Assembly: GCA_018648945.1 (NCBI GenBank)
Contig: JABGQJ010000232.1
Coordinates: 1-10,391 of the forward strand
From: Victivallales bacterium
GTDB lineage: Bacteria > Verrucomicrobiota > Lentisphaeria > Oligosphaerales > Lenti-02
Length of the DNA stretch: 10,391 nt
Direction of reading: 5' to 3'
In this document: positions 1 through 6,283 of the stretch, piece by piece
Layout of the letters: the number at the start of each line of letters is the position of its first letter
Position numbering within the stretch: position 1 is the first letter of the stretch
Notes under the pieces: model-generated
The model's input: only the letters and a program-made list of their open reading frames with translations
Told to the model about the DNA's origin: nothing
Databases searched by the model: none
Made by a program: the position numbers and the translations under genes

Positions 1-105
1 GTCGCCTGGCGGCGCGGTACCCCGCTCCGGCGGCCTTCACGAGGGGCCCGGGGGGACGCGTCTCCCCGGCGGGGTTTGGGGCAGCGCCCCATTCCTCACG
101 GCCCT
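1..105 (-). terminator. GC-rich multi-hairpin region downstream of the leftward operon
   Basis: This non-coding stretch follows the stop codon of the last leftward gene. It holds two adjacent compact hairpins: CCCC at 64-67 pairs with GGGG at 71-74, and GGGGC at 78-82 pairs with GCCCC at 86-90 around a 3-base loop. Further runs of G and C around 42-56 and an ACGCGT palindrome at 56-61 could form alternative pairings. There is no U-tract on the leftward transcript, so this is not a textbook intrinsic terminator. It could be a U-less terminator, an mRNA-stabilising 3' structure, or a copy of a GC-rich intergenic repeat. The hairpins are seen directly; the terminator role is inferred from position. 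Confidence 0.4.
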
Positions 106-1323
106 CTACTTGGCCACGCGGATACCGAGGGAGAAGCCGATGTTCAGCCAGCCGTTTTCCACCCGATAGAGAATCCGGTTTCGGCCGGCTCTGAAGGCGA
201 CCTTGCGGAAGCCTTCGTTGATCCGCCACCCCTTGAGCTCGTCGCCACTGATCCAGATGGGCATGGCGTTGAGCCAGACATTGGCCTTGTCATCGCTGCC
301 CACGGCCACCCAGAGATCCATCGGTCGGTCGCACCAGACCTCCGTGTAGGCATAGTAGATTGCGTACTGAGCGGGATCAGCGGGGGTGACCATCGGCTCG
401 TCCGACTGCACCCACTGCCAGCGAATCTCCCTGCCCTCCTTGCCCACATAGGTTGCGTCTCGGTCGATCACCGTCTCCGGCGGGAACTTGCGGTGCAGAT
501 TCTTGCGCTGAGCATTGTCGAAGGGCCCGATCGTGTACCAGGCGTCCACGAACAGCCATTCTGCGGGCGTGCCATCCTCGCGGATCTTGCGGCCGAACAT
601 CTTGTTCACCTTGGGATCGACGATCGACGCCAACACGTCCGTGTCGTCCGTGCTCTTGAAGAGATCGAACTGCACCTCCTCCTTGTCCTTCATCTCCTTG
701 GTCAGATCCTTGATGTCCATCAGCCGGTGCATGATTGGCGTCAGATCCTTGGCGGGATTCTCCTCGTCCTCCTTGGCCGCGTCGGCCAGATCCGCATTCT
801 CCGGCATCCGTTCAGCAGCCTTGGGCGGCGGCGGGGCATCCGGATCGAACTCGGGCTTCTGGACGATCTCCTCCAGCTTCAGATTCCGCACTGGCGGGGC
901 GTTCTGCATCAGTTCAGCCTGAATGACCTCGATCTCCTTGAGCAGCTTGGCCACGAGATCGATCATCATCTCGACCTCTTTCTTGACCACCTCCACCTCC
1001 GCCTTGTGGATCCCGATGTCCTTGGGATTGCGGATCGCCTTGCGTAGGAGATCCTTCTTGATCGGGCGCAGGATGGGCATCACCGAGGAGATGTTCTCGA
1101 ACGCTTCGTCGAAGGGAAGATCCCGTTGCCGGGCCAACTGGATCGCCTTGATCCGCCGGTAATCGTCGCAGACGGTGTTGAGATGGGCCACCGCCTGGTC
1201 GTAGATATCCACGATATCCGCCCCGACCCGGCCAGCGGGCTCGTCCTGGGCTCGGAGCGCGCCCGACAGAAGCAACACGAGGAGCAACCACAGGCGTGAG
1301 AGGAAAGAGCGTCGCTTCATCAT
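106..1323 (-). CDS. Secreted protein with helical N-terminal half and C-terminal jelly-roll/PA14-like module
   Basis: This 405-residue protein is the last gene of the exbB-exbD operon. Its N-terminus (MMKRRSFLSR, then a Leu-rich core to residue 23 and ALRAQ) is a clear Sec signal peptide, so it should be periplasmic or outer-membrane associated. Residues 35-150 are predominantly helical and charged. Residues 150-195 form an acidic, Pro-rich linker with a PPPP run. Residues 255-405 look like a beta-sandwich of the PA14/galactose-binding type: WYTIGPFDN (262-270), VGSDDKANVWLN (341-352) and a closing segment FRAGRNRILYRVENGW (377-392). These match the usual 'GPF', 'GSDDGxxVWlNG' and 'GxNxlLxKvxN' signatures of such modules. 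No catalytic motif is visible. The start lies 1 base after the upstream stop, with GAGGGG at 1334-1339; a second ATG follows immediately. Ligand binding, perhaps glycan, is inferred by fold resemblance only. Confidence 0.85.
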   Translation of the reverse strand: MMKRRSFLSRLWLLLVLLLSGALRAQDEPAGRVGADIVDIYDQAVAHLNTVCDDYRRIKAIQLARQRDLPFDEAFENISSVMPILRPIKKDLLRKAIRNPKDIGIHKAEVEVVKKEVEMMIDLVAKLLKEIEVIQAELMQNAPPVRNLKLEEIVQKPEFDPDAPPPPKAAERMPENADLADAAKEDEENPAKDLTPIMHRLMDIKDLTKEMKDKEEVQFDLFKSTDDTDVLASIVDPKVNKMFGRKIREDGTPAEWLFVDAWYTIGPFDNAQRKNLHRKFPPETVIDRDATYVGKEGREIRWQWVQSDEPMVTPADPAQYAIYYAYTEVWCDRPMDLWVAVGSDDKANVWLNAMPIWISGDELKGWRINEGFRKVAFRAGRNRILYRVENGWLNIGFSLGIRVAK

Positions 1324-1324
1324 C

Positions 1325-2440
1325 CTACTGCTTCCCCTCGGTTTCGTCCTTCCACAGTTGCCTCACCGTCTCGACCACGGCTTTCTGCCGCGCACAGGCA
1401 CTCGCCTGAACGTTGCCCCCCGCAGTCAAATGGGAGTCGCGGTTTGTCGCCGCCTTCTTGAAGCTCTCTTGGGACTTCACGATGTCCCCGTCCGTCCGCT
1501 TCACCTGGTCGCTCGCGCGCTGGTGATTGCGTTCGGCAGAGGACAGACTGCGCTTGCCATCGCTGAGGTCGCGCTTTGCGCGGTCCAGATCGCGTTTGGT
1601 GGCCCGGATCAGGTTCTTGTCCTTGGCTTCCTGAGCGAGGACGTAGCTCGCCTCGCACTCTGCGATCCCCACTTCAGCGCACTCGACCACCCAGCCAACC
1701 GCCTCGATCTCGTCGGTTGCTGCCGCGACCTTCGCCACCTCTGCGAGCCGACGTTCCGCCAGCTCGGCCAGGCGTTTCGTGTGCCACTCCATGCTGCGGA
1801 GATCCCCGCCCAGCCAACGCAGGAACTGCGTGGCTTTGAGCTGCGTGTCCTCCGCTTCTTGCTGCCTCTTCAGCAGCTCTTCCCCACCAAGCTCAAGCAG
1901 CCGGATGCCCCGCCGGACCTCTTCCTGCGCCGTCAGGATGCGCGACATCCACTTCTGCGAGTAGGCAATGGGCACCGCAGGATCGCCACCGTCCCGGGCC
2001 TTGGTGATGAGCGCGACCAGCTCCTGCTGGCGCGGGAGCACCTCGGTGATGTACTTCTCCATCCGCGCCCGCGCCGTGGCACGCTGTTCGGCGGCAAAGG
2101 GCTGGAAGTACTCGTTGATGATCGTGAAGTTGCGCGCCATCCGCTCCTGCCCTTCGTCGAGCAGCGCCACACGCGCGCGCAGCCGCTCCACGGTCTTGTC
2201 TCGGATGGCCTCGATGACCTCCTCCAACTCGTCGCCGCGCGTGATCACCTCCGCCTCCTTCAGACGCTCCCGGCGGAAGACAATCTCGCGCACCGGGGCG
2301 AACATCAGCAGGAAGCAGATCAGGGCCGCATGCAGACCCGCCGAAAGCAGCCAGAACGGCACGTCGGCCCGGCGGCGCGGCGGTCGGCGTCTACGGGCGT
2401 TCGGGGTCGAACTTGGCTTTGCGGGTATTGATTCCGACAT
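1325..2440 (-). CDS. Membrane-anchored coiled-coil protein in the TonB position of an ExbB/ExbD operon
   Basis: This 371-residue protein has an Arg/Pro-rich cytoplasmic N-terminus (RRRRPPRRR around 16-24), one transmembrane helix at about 28-48 (WLLSAGLHAALICFLL), and then about 320 residues of charged Glu/Lys/Arg/Ala-rich sequence expected to form long coiled coils in the periplasm (about 56-145, 165-245, 255-335). The basic N-terminus and 'LSAGLHAAL' helix resemble the anchor of TonB/TolA proteins. There is no Pro-rich spacer and no TonB C-terminal beta domain. Position after exbD suggests it is the driven partner of the motor. The chosen ATG overlaps exbD by 50 bp but has GAGGAG at 2448-2453, 7 bases upstream. 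A later GTG at 2362 has no such site, and the next Met (residue 46) would delete the membrane helix. The family is not recognised; the TonB/TolA-like role is inferred from topology and context. Confidence 0.85.
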   Translation of the reverse strand: MSESIPAKPSSTPNARRRRPPRRRADVPFWLLSAGLHAALICFLLMFAPVREIVFRRERLKEAEVITRGDELEEVIEAIRDKTVERLRARVALLDEGQERMARNFTIINEYFQPFAAEQRATARARMEKYITEVLPRQQELVALITKARDGGDPAVPIAYSQKWMSRILTAQEEVRRGIRLLELGGEELLKRQQEAEDTQLKATQFLRWLGGDLRSMEWHTKRLAELAERRLAEVAKVAAATDEIEAVGWVVECAEVGIAECEASYVLAQEAKDKNLIRATKRDLDRAKRDLSDGKRSLSSAERNHQRASDQVKRTDGDIVKSQESFKKAATNRDSHLTAGGNVQASACARQKAVVETVRQLWKDETEGKQ

Positions 2441-2819
2441 TCTTCAACTCCTCGAAGTGCAGGACATCGAGGATCTCCATCACTTTGTGGAAGGGCACAT
2501 TTTCGTCCACGTCCAGGCGGATCTTCGGCTGCACCGACGCTTCCCCCTTCTGCCTGAGAGTCGTCTGCAGCAGGCTGAGGGACACGGGCGTACCATCGAT
2601 GTAGAAATTCTGGTCGCGGTCGATGGACACCACCGTCACCAGGTCGGGTTGCTGCACCTGCAGCGAGGCGGCCGACTCGGGTAGGTCCAGGGGCAGTTCC
2701 TCGTCGATCTTCTTCAGCGTGGTCGCAACCAGGAAGAAGATGAGCAGCAGGAACACGCAGTCGATGAGCGGCGCCATCTGCACCTCAATCCCTTCGTCTT
2801 CGCGCAGATCAACCTGCAT
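2391..2819 (-). CDS. exbD: ExbD/TolR-family biopolymer transport protein
   Basis: This 142-residue protein is the stator partner of ExbB in proton-driven energy transduction across the cell envelope. It has the typical layout: a short cytoplasmic N-terminus, one transmembrane helix at about 17-33, and a periplasmic domain. The segment VQMAPLIDCVFLLLIFFLV (13-31) is the family hallmark. Asp20 sits where the proton-carrying aspartate of ExbD/TolR is found. The periplasmic part (about 60-135) has the expected alternating strands, including VVSIDRDQNFYIDGTPV and IRLDVDENVPFHKVMEILD. The length is normal. GGGAGG at 2826-2831, six bases upstream, supports the ATG, which overlaps the exbB stop by 11 bp. 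The overlap suggests translational coupling that keeps motor subunits in proportion. TolR is an alternative name, but the lack of TolA/TolB/Pal neighbours favours ExbD-like. Confidence 0.93.
   Translation of the reverse strand: MQVDLREDEGIEVQMAPLIDCVFLLLIFFLVATTLKKIDEELPLDLPESAASLQVQQPDLVTVVSIDRDQNFYIDGTPVSLSLLQTTLRQKGEASVQPKIRLDVDENVPFHKVMEILDVLHFEELKNVGINTRKAKFDPERP
2448..2453 (-). promoter_or_regulatory. Shine-Dalgarno site inside exbD deciding the start of the coiled-coil gene
   Basis: GAGGAG on the leftward strand lies 7 bases upstream of the ATG at 2440, entirely within the exbD coding region. It is the strongest ribosome-binding site near this junction and supports an unusually long 50-bp overlap rather than a later start. 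Confidence 0.65.
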
Positions 2820-3654
2820 GGTCCGCCTCCCTGCCGCGCCGCGCCTCCATGAACCACGCGGTCAGCAGCTCGTGGACCTCGCCCTCAAGCTGCATGGTCA
2901 GACCTTGGGTGCGGCTCTTGAACAGATGGTACAGCCCCAGCGCGGGGATGGCGATCACCAGGCCGCCCGCCGTGGTGACCAACGCCTTCGAGATGGAACC
3001 CGCCATCAGCGAGGCATCGCCAAGGGAGCCGGCAATCGCCACAATCTCGAAGGACTCGATCATGCCAACCACGGTGCCCAACAGCCCCAACAGCGGCGAC
3101 AGCGTGGCCACCACTGCGATGGGATAGGCCCGCTGCAGATGCCGCCGCATATCGCGCCCGGCCAGATCCCCCGCCAGCATGGAGAGTTCCTGGGAGGTGC
3201 AGTGGCGATGACGGACAAAGGCATCGATTATCGTGGCCAGCGTACTGGGCCGACGCTCGCAGAGAGCCAGAATCCCATCGTAGTTCCTCTCGTCCCACAG
3301 ATCCCGCGCTTCATCCACCAAGCCTTCCGGGGCTACGACACCACGCCGAAGACGCACGGCACGCTCCAGCGAGAACGTCAGGGCGATGACCGAAAGCGCC
3401 AGCAAGAAGAGCATCGTCTTGCCGCCCTGCTTCATTCGCTCCGCAGGCGACACACTGCCAATCACCTCTTCCTCCATCTCGGGAACCGACGGTTCCGGCA
3501 CAGCCTCGGGGGCTGCGGGAGCTTGCTCGACCGCCTTCGCGTCCTTGCCGGTCGCCGGCTTCGCGTCCTGGGCCGACACCACAAGGAACGGCGCGCTCAA
3601 CAGGACCATCAGGGCCACTCTCGACAGGAGGTGGGCAGTTCGTCGTGGATGCAT
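2809..3654 (-). CDS. exbB: ExbB/TolQ/MotA-family proton channel with N-terminal signal peptide
   Basis: This 281-residue protein is the channel subunit of the PMF-driven ExbB/ExbD motor. Residues 1-28 form a signal peptide (basic MHPRRTAHLLSR, hydrophobic core, VVSAQ). An Ala/Pro/Glu-rich periplasmic linker follows (about 30-62). Transmembrane helices lie at about 79-96, 175-198 and 222-245. The region between the first two is the cytoplasmic domain. The motifs PLLGLLGTVVGMIESF (187-202) and ALVTTAGGLVIAIPALGLYH (224-243) are the conserved pore helices of the MotA/TolQ/ExbB family. The extra signal peptide and linker make it longer than E. coli ExbB but match the extended ExbB type seen in many environmental Gram-negatives. 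GGGAG with 6-base spacing precedes the ATG. It is the first gene of the four-gene operon. Confidence 0.93.
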   Translation of the reverse strand: MHPRRTAHLLSRVALMVLLSAPFLVVSAQDAKPATGKDAKAVEQAPAAPEAVPEPSVPEMEEEVIGSVSPAERMKQGGKTMLFLLALSVIALTFSLERAVRLRRGVVAPEGLVDEARDLWDERNYDGILALCERRPSTLATIIDAFVRHRHCTSQELSMLAGDLAGRDMRRHLQRAYPIAVVATLSPLLGLLGTVVGMIESFEIVAIAGSLGDASLMAGSISKALVTTAGGLVIAIPALGLYHLFKSRTQGLTMQLEGEVHELLTAWFMEARRGREADHAG

Positions 3655-3845
3655 GGATATCTCCCAAGATGCCTACTCTATCAGATTGCACGATACGGGA
3701 TGGTCGGCCGGACCGGTCACAGCGGAAGCGTCCAATGTGCCACGCTCACGCACGAGGGCAAATCGTCGCCGGAAACGGGTGTCTGGCGAGCTCAATCACC
3801 AAAGACAGAGCACAGACCAGCGAACAGAGCGGCAGCGTGGGCAGG
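3655..3845 (-). other. Intergenic leader between the TrkA-C gene and exbB
   Basis: These 191 bases probably hold the promoter of the exbB operon, since the operon genes themselves are packed with no other gap. I found no well-matched -35/-10 pair and no clear terminator for the upstream TrkA-C gene, so read-through from that gene is also possible. GGGAG (exbB ribosome-binding site) sits just before the start codon. Short open frames here look like chance. Confidence 0.35.
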
Positions 3846-4631
3846 TCATGGCTCTCGCGCCTCCTCTTGCACAGCGGCAGGATCCTCCTCCTGCCGCAGC
3901 CGACGATTCTCGGCTTCGACTGCCAGCCGGTGGGCGGCATCGCCCTGATCTCCCTGCGGGCGCTGGTCCAGCACTCGTACCGCTTCGCCGTGTCCGTACA
4001 TCAGGAGCACATCCCCCACCAGGATACGGGTCGTGCCGGCTGGCACGCCGATGTAGCTCCCGTCGCGGCGCTGGATCCCGAGAATCGTGATTCCCTCCGC
4101 GTGCAGCCCCAACTCCACCAGGGAGCGATCCGCCACCCAGTCACCCGTCCTCACCAGCATCTCGGACACGGCAAAACGGTTGGCCAGACGCAGCAAACTG
4201 GCGTAGTCCCGGGCCTCCACCGAGGTCCAGCGACGCAACCCCCAGCGGATTCCCCGGGTCAGCAAACGCTCCACCCACCTGCTGCGGGCGGCCAGGCACA
4301 AAAGTGCCAGGCCCAGGACCAGACTGGCAACCCGAGCCCAGATCTGGGTTCCCGTCTGCTGCCGAGCAAACGCCAGAATCAACGAGGAAACCGCCGTCAC
4401 GATTCCCGCGTTCCCCACCAGCATCAGCAACATGACCACGCGCCGCCGCACCGGGTGGTTCACCACTTCCTCGCTCTCCCGCGTCGTGAACCCGCAGCCC
4501 GTCAATGCCGAACGCGCCTGGAATCGAGCCGCTTCATGGGAGAGCCCCGTCAGCACCAAGGCCATCGTCGCAATGCGCGTGACCACCAGGGAGAGCGCAA
4601 CGATGATGAGGAGGGAGGTGACAGCAACCAT
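3846..4631 (-). CDS. Membrane protein with C-terminal TrkA-C (RCK-C) domain
   Basis: This 261-residue protein has hydrophobic helices at about 2-28, 64-88 and 98-115, followed by a cytoplasmic part. Residues 40-55 (RSALTGCGFTTRESEE) resemble the selectivity-loop motif of TrkH/Ktr-type potassium transporters. They sit between the first two helices. Residues about 147-222 form a TrkA-C domain: ANRFAVSEMLVRTGDWVADR, then GITILGIQRRDGSYIG and a strand TRILVGDVLLMYG typical of the end of RCK-C. The N-terminal nucleotide-binding Rossmann half (RCK-N, GxGxxG) is absent. The last 35 residues are charged and helical. The start at 4631 is chosen because GAGGAA (4640-4645) lies 8 bases upstream and the protein then begins with a membrane helix; the frame stays open for 90 more codons without a sensible domain. 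Ion channel or ligand-gated membrane regulator is inferred; substrate is unknown. Confidence 0.85.
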   Translation of the reverse strand: MVAVTSLLIIVALSLVVTRIATMALVLTGLSHEAARFQARSALTGCGFTTRESEEVVNHPVRRRVVMLLMLVGNAGIVTAVSSLILAFARQQTGTQIWARVASLVLGLALLCLAARSRWVERLLTRGIRWGLRRWTSVEARDYASLLRLANRFAVSEMLVRTGDWVADRSLVELGLHAEGITILGIQRRDGSYIGVPAGTTRILVGDVLLMYGHGEAVRVLDQRPQGDQGDAAHRLAVEAENRRLRQEEDPAAVQEEAREP

Positions 4632-4680
4632 GGGACAAGTTCCTCGGTGTCGGGTATCGCAAACCGCAGTGCGCACGTAG

Positions 4681-4686
4681 AATATA
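4681..4686 (-). promoter_or_regulatory. Candidate -10 box for the leftward TrkA-C gene
   Basis: TATATT on the minus strand matches the TATAAT consensus at five of six bases in otherwise very GC-rich DNA, about 50 bases upstream of the start codon. No -35 match lies 16-18 bases upstream; the tandem GC-rich repeat occupies that position, which would suit an activator-dependent promoter. Confidence 0.35.
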
Positions 4687-4714
4687 GAGCGCCCCGCGCA
4701 AAGCGCCCCGCACA
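4686..4714. repeat. Tandem 15-bp GC-rich direct repeat in the divergent promoter
   Basis: Two copies of a 15-base unit (A-G/A-A-GCGCCCCGC-G/A-CA) start at 4686 and 4700 and share one base at their junction. They match at 13 of 15 positions with an exact 9-base core (GCGCCCCGC at 4689-4697 and 4703-4711). They lie over the -35 and spacer region of the leftward TATATT box. Tandem direct repeats of this kind are typical of activator binding, including OmpR/PhoB-family regulators, although the 14-bp core spacing is longer than the usual 11 bp. Binding by the nearby response regulator is speculation. Confidence 0.4.
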
Positions 4715-4855
4715 TCCCCCTCGGAACGCCCTTTGCAGGGCTTTTACATTCGTTTGACCGCCCCGAGACACCCCGGCGTCTACCGACCCCTACAGTCCCA
4801 TAGTAACAATGGCCGAGCGCTGGAGCGCGCGCCCAGAACCTATGGAGATCGCCCG

Positions 4856-6205
4856 ATGAAGTACCTGCTGCCGCTGATCCTCGCCCTCCTTGCCTCGACA
4901 CCCCAGATCCCAGGGAAGACAGCGCGAGTGGTTGTCTCCGACAACCGCATCGTCGTCTGCCGGGCCGAACTGGAGAAGCCTGTTCTCCCCGCTGGCGAGT
5001 CCATCCGCACCGTGGTGAAGATCACCCTCGATGCCGCCCGCGTCCCCACCGACAAGAAGAGGCCCCCAATCAACCTGGCCGTGGTTCTGGACCGTTCCGG
5101 CTCCATGTCCGGCAGCAAGATCGAACATGCCAAGAAGGCCGCGATCGCCGCCCTGCGGCGTCTGGACGAGGGTGACATCTTCTCCCTGATCGCCTACAAC
5201 AACGGCGTCGAGACGGTGATTCCCGCCCAGGCCGCCGACGACGCGGACGGCATGGAACGGCGCATCCGTAAAATCAGTTCAGGGGGCGGCACCAACCTCT
5301 TTGGCGGCGTCAACCAAGGCGCCAGCGAACTCCGCAAGCACCTCTCGGACCGGCGCTACACCCCCCGCATCATCCTCCTCTCCGACGGCCTGGCCAACGT
5401 CGGCCCCAGTTCCCCCGACGAACTCGGCCGCCTGGGGGCGGCCCTGGTCAAGGAAGGCATCTCCGTGACCACCGTCGGCGTCGGCAACGACTACAACGAG
5501 GATCTCATGACCCAGCTCTCGCAGAAGAGCGACGGCAACACCTATTTCGTCGAGAACAGCAACGACCTCCCGCGCATCTTTGCCGCCGAGCTCGGCGATG
5601 TGCTGAATGTCGTGGCCCGCAAGGTCACCATCGAGATCGACTGCCCGGCAGGCATCCGCCCCATCCGCATCATCGGGCGCGACGGCAGACTCCGGGGCCA
5701 ACGGGCCGAGATCTTCATGAACCAGCTCTACGGCGGCCAAAGCAAGTATGTCCTGCTGGAAGTGGAGGTGCCCGCCACCGCCGCCGAGCAGACCCGCCAA
5801 CTCGCCAGCGCCCGCTGCGTGTACCGCAATGCCCTGAGCGACCTTGCCGCCGAGAGCCGCAGTTCCGTCTCCGCCCGCTTCTCGGGCAGCAAGCGCGCCG
5901 TGATCGACAACGTCAACCTTGACGTCCAGACGGAACTGGGGGCCAACTACAACGCCATGTTGGTCAACGAAGTCGTCGATCTCGCTGACAAGGGCAAGAC
6001 GAAGGAAGCGGTGGTGCAATTGCGCAAGCGCAGCGCGCAGCTATCCCAACAGGCCCTGCTCTACAACAATGGCCTGCTGGAGGCGCAGAGCATTGACCTG
6101 AAGAAGAGGGCCGCCAAGCTGGAAAAGGAAGGCATGGGCAGGAGCATGCGCAAGCTCTTCCGGGCCGACAGCTATCAGACCACGAACCAGCAGGAGATTC
6201 GATGA
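4856..6205 (+). CDS. Secreted von Willebrand factor A (VWA) domain protein
   Basis: This 449-residue protein begins with a short signal peptide (MKYLLPLILALLAS), so it should be exported; no lipobox cysteine is present. A beta region (25-72) precedes a VWA domain at about 73-245. The metal-ion site (MIDAS) is complete: DRSGS at 79-83, Thr146 in GGGTNLFGG, and Asp177 in LLSDGLANVG. Such domains bind a divalent cation and protein ligands. A second beta-rich region (about 255-345) and a helical C-terminus (about 360-449, rich in Lys, Ala, Gln) follow. The arrangement resembles secreted VWA proteins related to inter-alpha-trypsin-inhibitor-like/YfbK families. GGAG at 4844-4847 supports this ATG over the longer frame opening at 4733. 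It is first in line with the downstream kinase-regulator pair, 78 bp away. The actual ligand is unknown. Confidence 0.9.
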   Translation: MKYLLPLILALLASTPQIPGKTARVVVSDNRIVVCRAELEKPVLPAGESIRTVVKITLDAARVPTDKKRPPINLAVVLDRSGSMSGSKIEHAKKAAIAALRRLDEGDIFSLIAYNNGVETVIPAQAADDADGMERRIRKISSGGGTNLFGGVNQGASELRKHLSDRRYTPRIILLSDGLANVGPSSPDELGRLGAALVKEGISVTTVGVGNDYNEDLMTQLSQKSDGNTYFVENSNDLPRIFAAELGDVLNVVARKVTIEIDCPAGIRPIRIIGRDGRLRGQRAEIFMNQLYGGQSKYVLLEVEVPATAAEQTRQLASARCVYRNALSDLAAESRSSVSARFSGSKRAVIDNVNLDVQTELGANYNAMLVNEVVDLADKGKTKEAVVQLRKRSAQLSQQALLYNNGLLEAQSIDLKKRAAKLEKEGMGRSMRKLFRADSYQTTNQQEIR

Positions 6206-6283
6206 CGTCACAGTAGCGCTCCGAGCTCCATCGACGGCGCGCCCCAGGCGGGTGCGTCGTCGTTCGCGTATGGCGGTGCTATT

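Larger units (their letters stand above)
4632..4855. promoter_or_regulatory. Divergent promoter region between the TrkA-C gene and the VWA gene
   Basis: This 224-bp non-coding region separates two outward-facing genes and must carry at least one promoter for each direction. It holds a leftward TATATT box (4681-4686), the tandem repeat described separately at 4686-4714, and a rightward TTGACC at 4754-4759 with a weak TCTACC 19 bases downstream. A small hairpin at 4728-4741 (GCCCT/AGGGC) is followed by TTTT on the plus strand. Ribosome-binding sites flank the region: GAGGAA leftwards and GGAG at 4844-4847 rightwards. No small gene is supported. Confidence 0.55.

Noticed and set aside
76..1047. 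Long plus-strand open frame of 323 codons opposite the secreted protein gene
   Set aside because: It is antisense to a gene with a clear signal peptide, operon position and beta-sandwich motifs. Its translation is His/Leu/Asp-rich and featureless, as expected of an antisense frame in GC-rich DNA.
1358..2431. Plus-strand open frame of 357 codons opposite the coiled-coil gene
   Set aside because: Arg/Leu/His-rich composition, no domain or ribosome site, and fully antisense to a well-supported operon gene.
2623..3948. Plus-strand open frame of 441 codons opposite exbD and exbB
   Set aside because: It is antisense to two genes with hallmark motifs and runs through an intergenic region; its translation is rich in Arg, His and Gln with no recognisable fold.
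4728..4745. Hairpin GCCCT/AGGGC followed by TTTT on the plus strand, terminator-like
   Set aside because: The stem is only 5 bp and lies between divergent genes, where no rightward transcript is expected to end. It may be chance or a weak attenuator.
4733..4855. 41-codon N-terminal extension of the VWA protein
   Set aside because: It would place a signal peptide in the middle of the protein; the ATG at 4856 has GGAG at proper spacing.
4632..4901. 90-codon N-terminal extension of the TrkA-C protein
   Set aside because: The extension is Arg/Gly/Cys-rich, crosses the divergent promoter and the start of the VWA gene, and the inner ATG at 4631 has a good ribosome site and begins with a membrane helix.
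6203..6210. Perfect 8-bp palindrome TGACGTCA over the VWA stop codon
   Set aside because: It overlaps a stop codon, is short and has no partner site nearby; chance is the simplest explanation.
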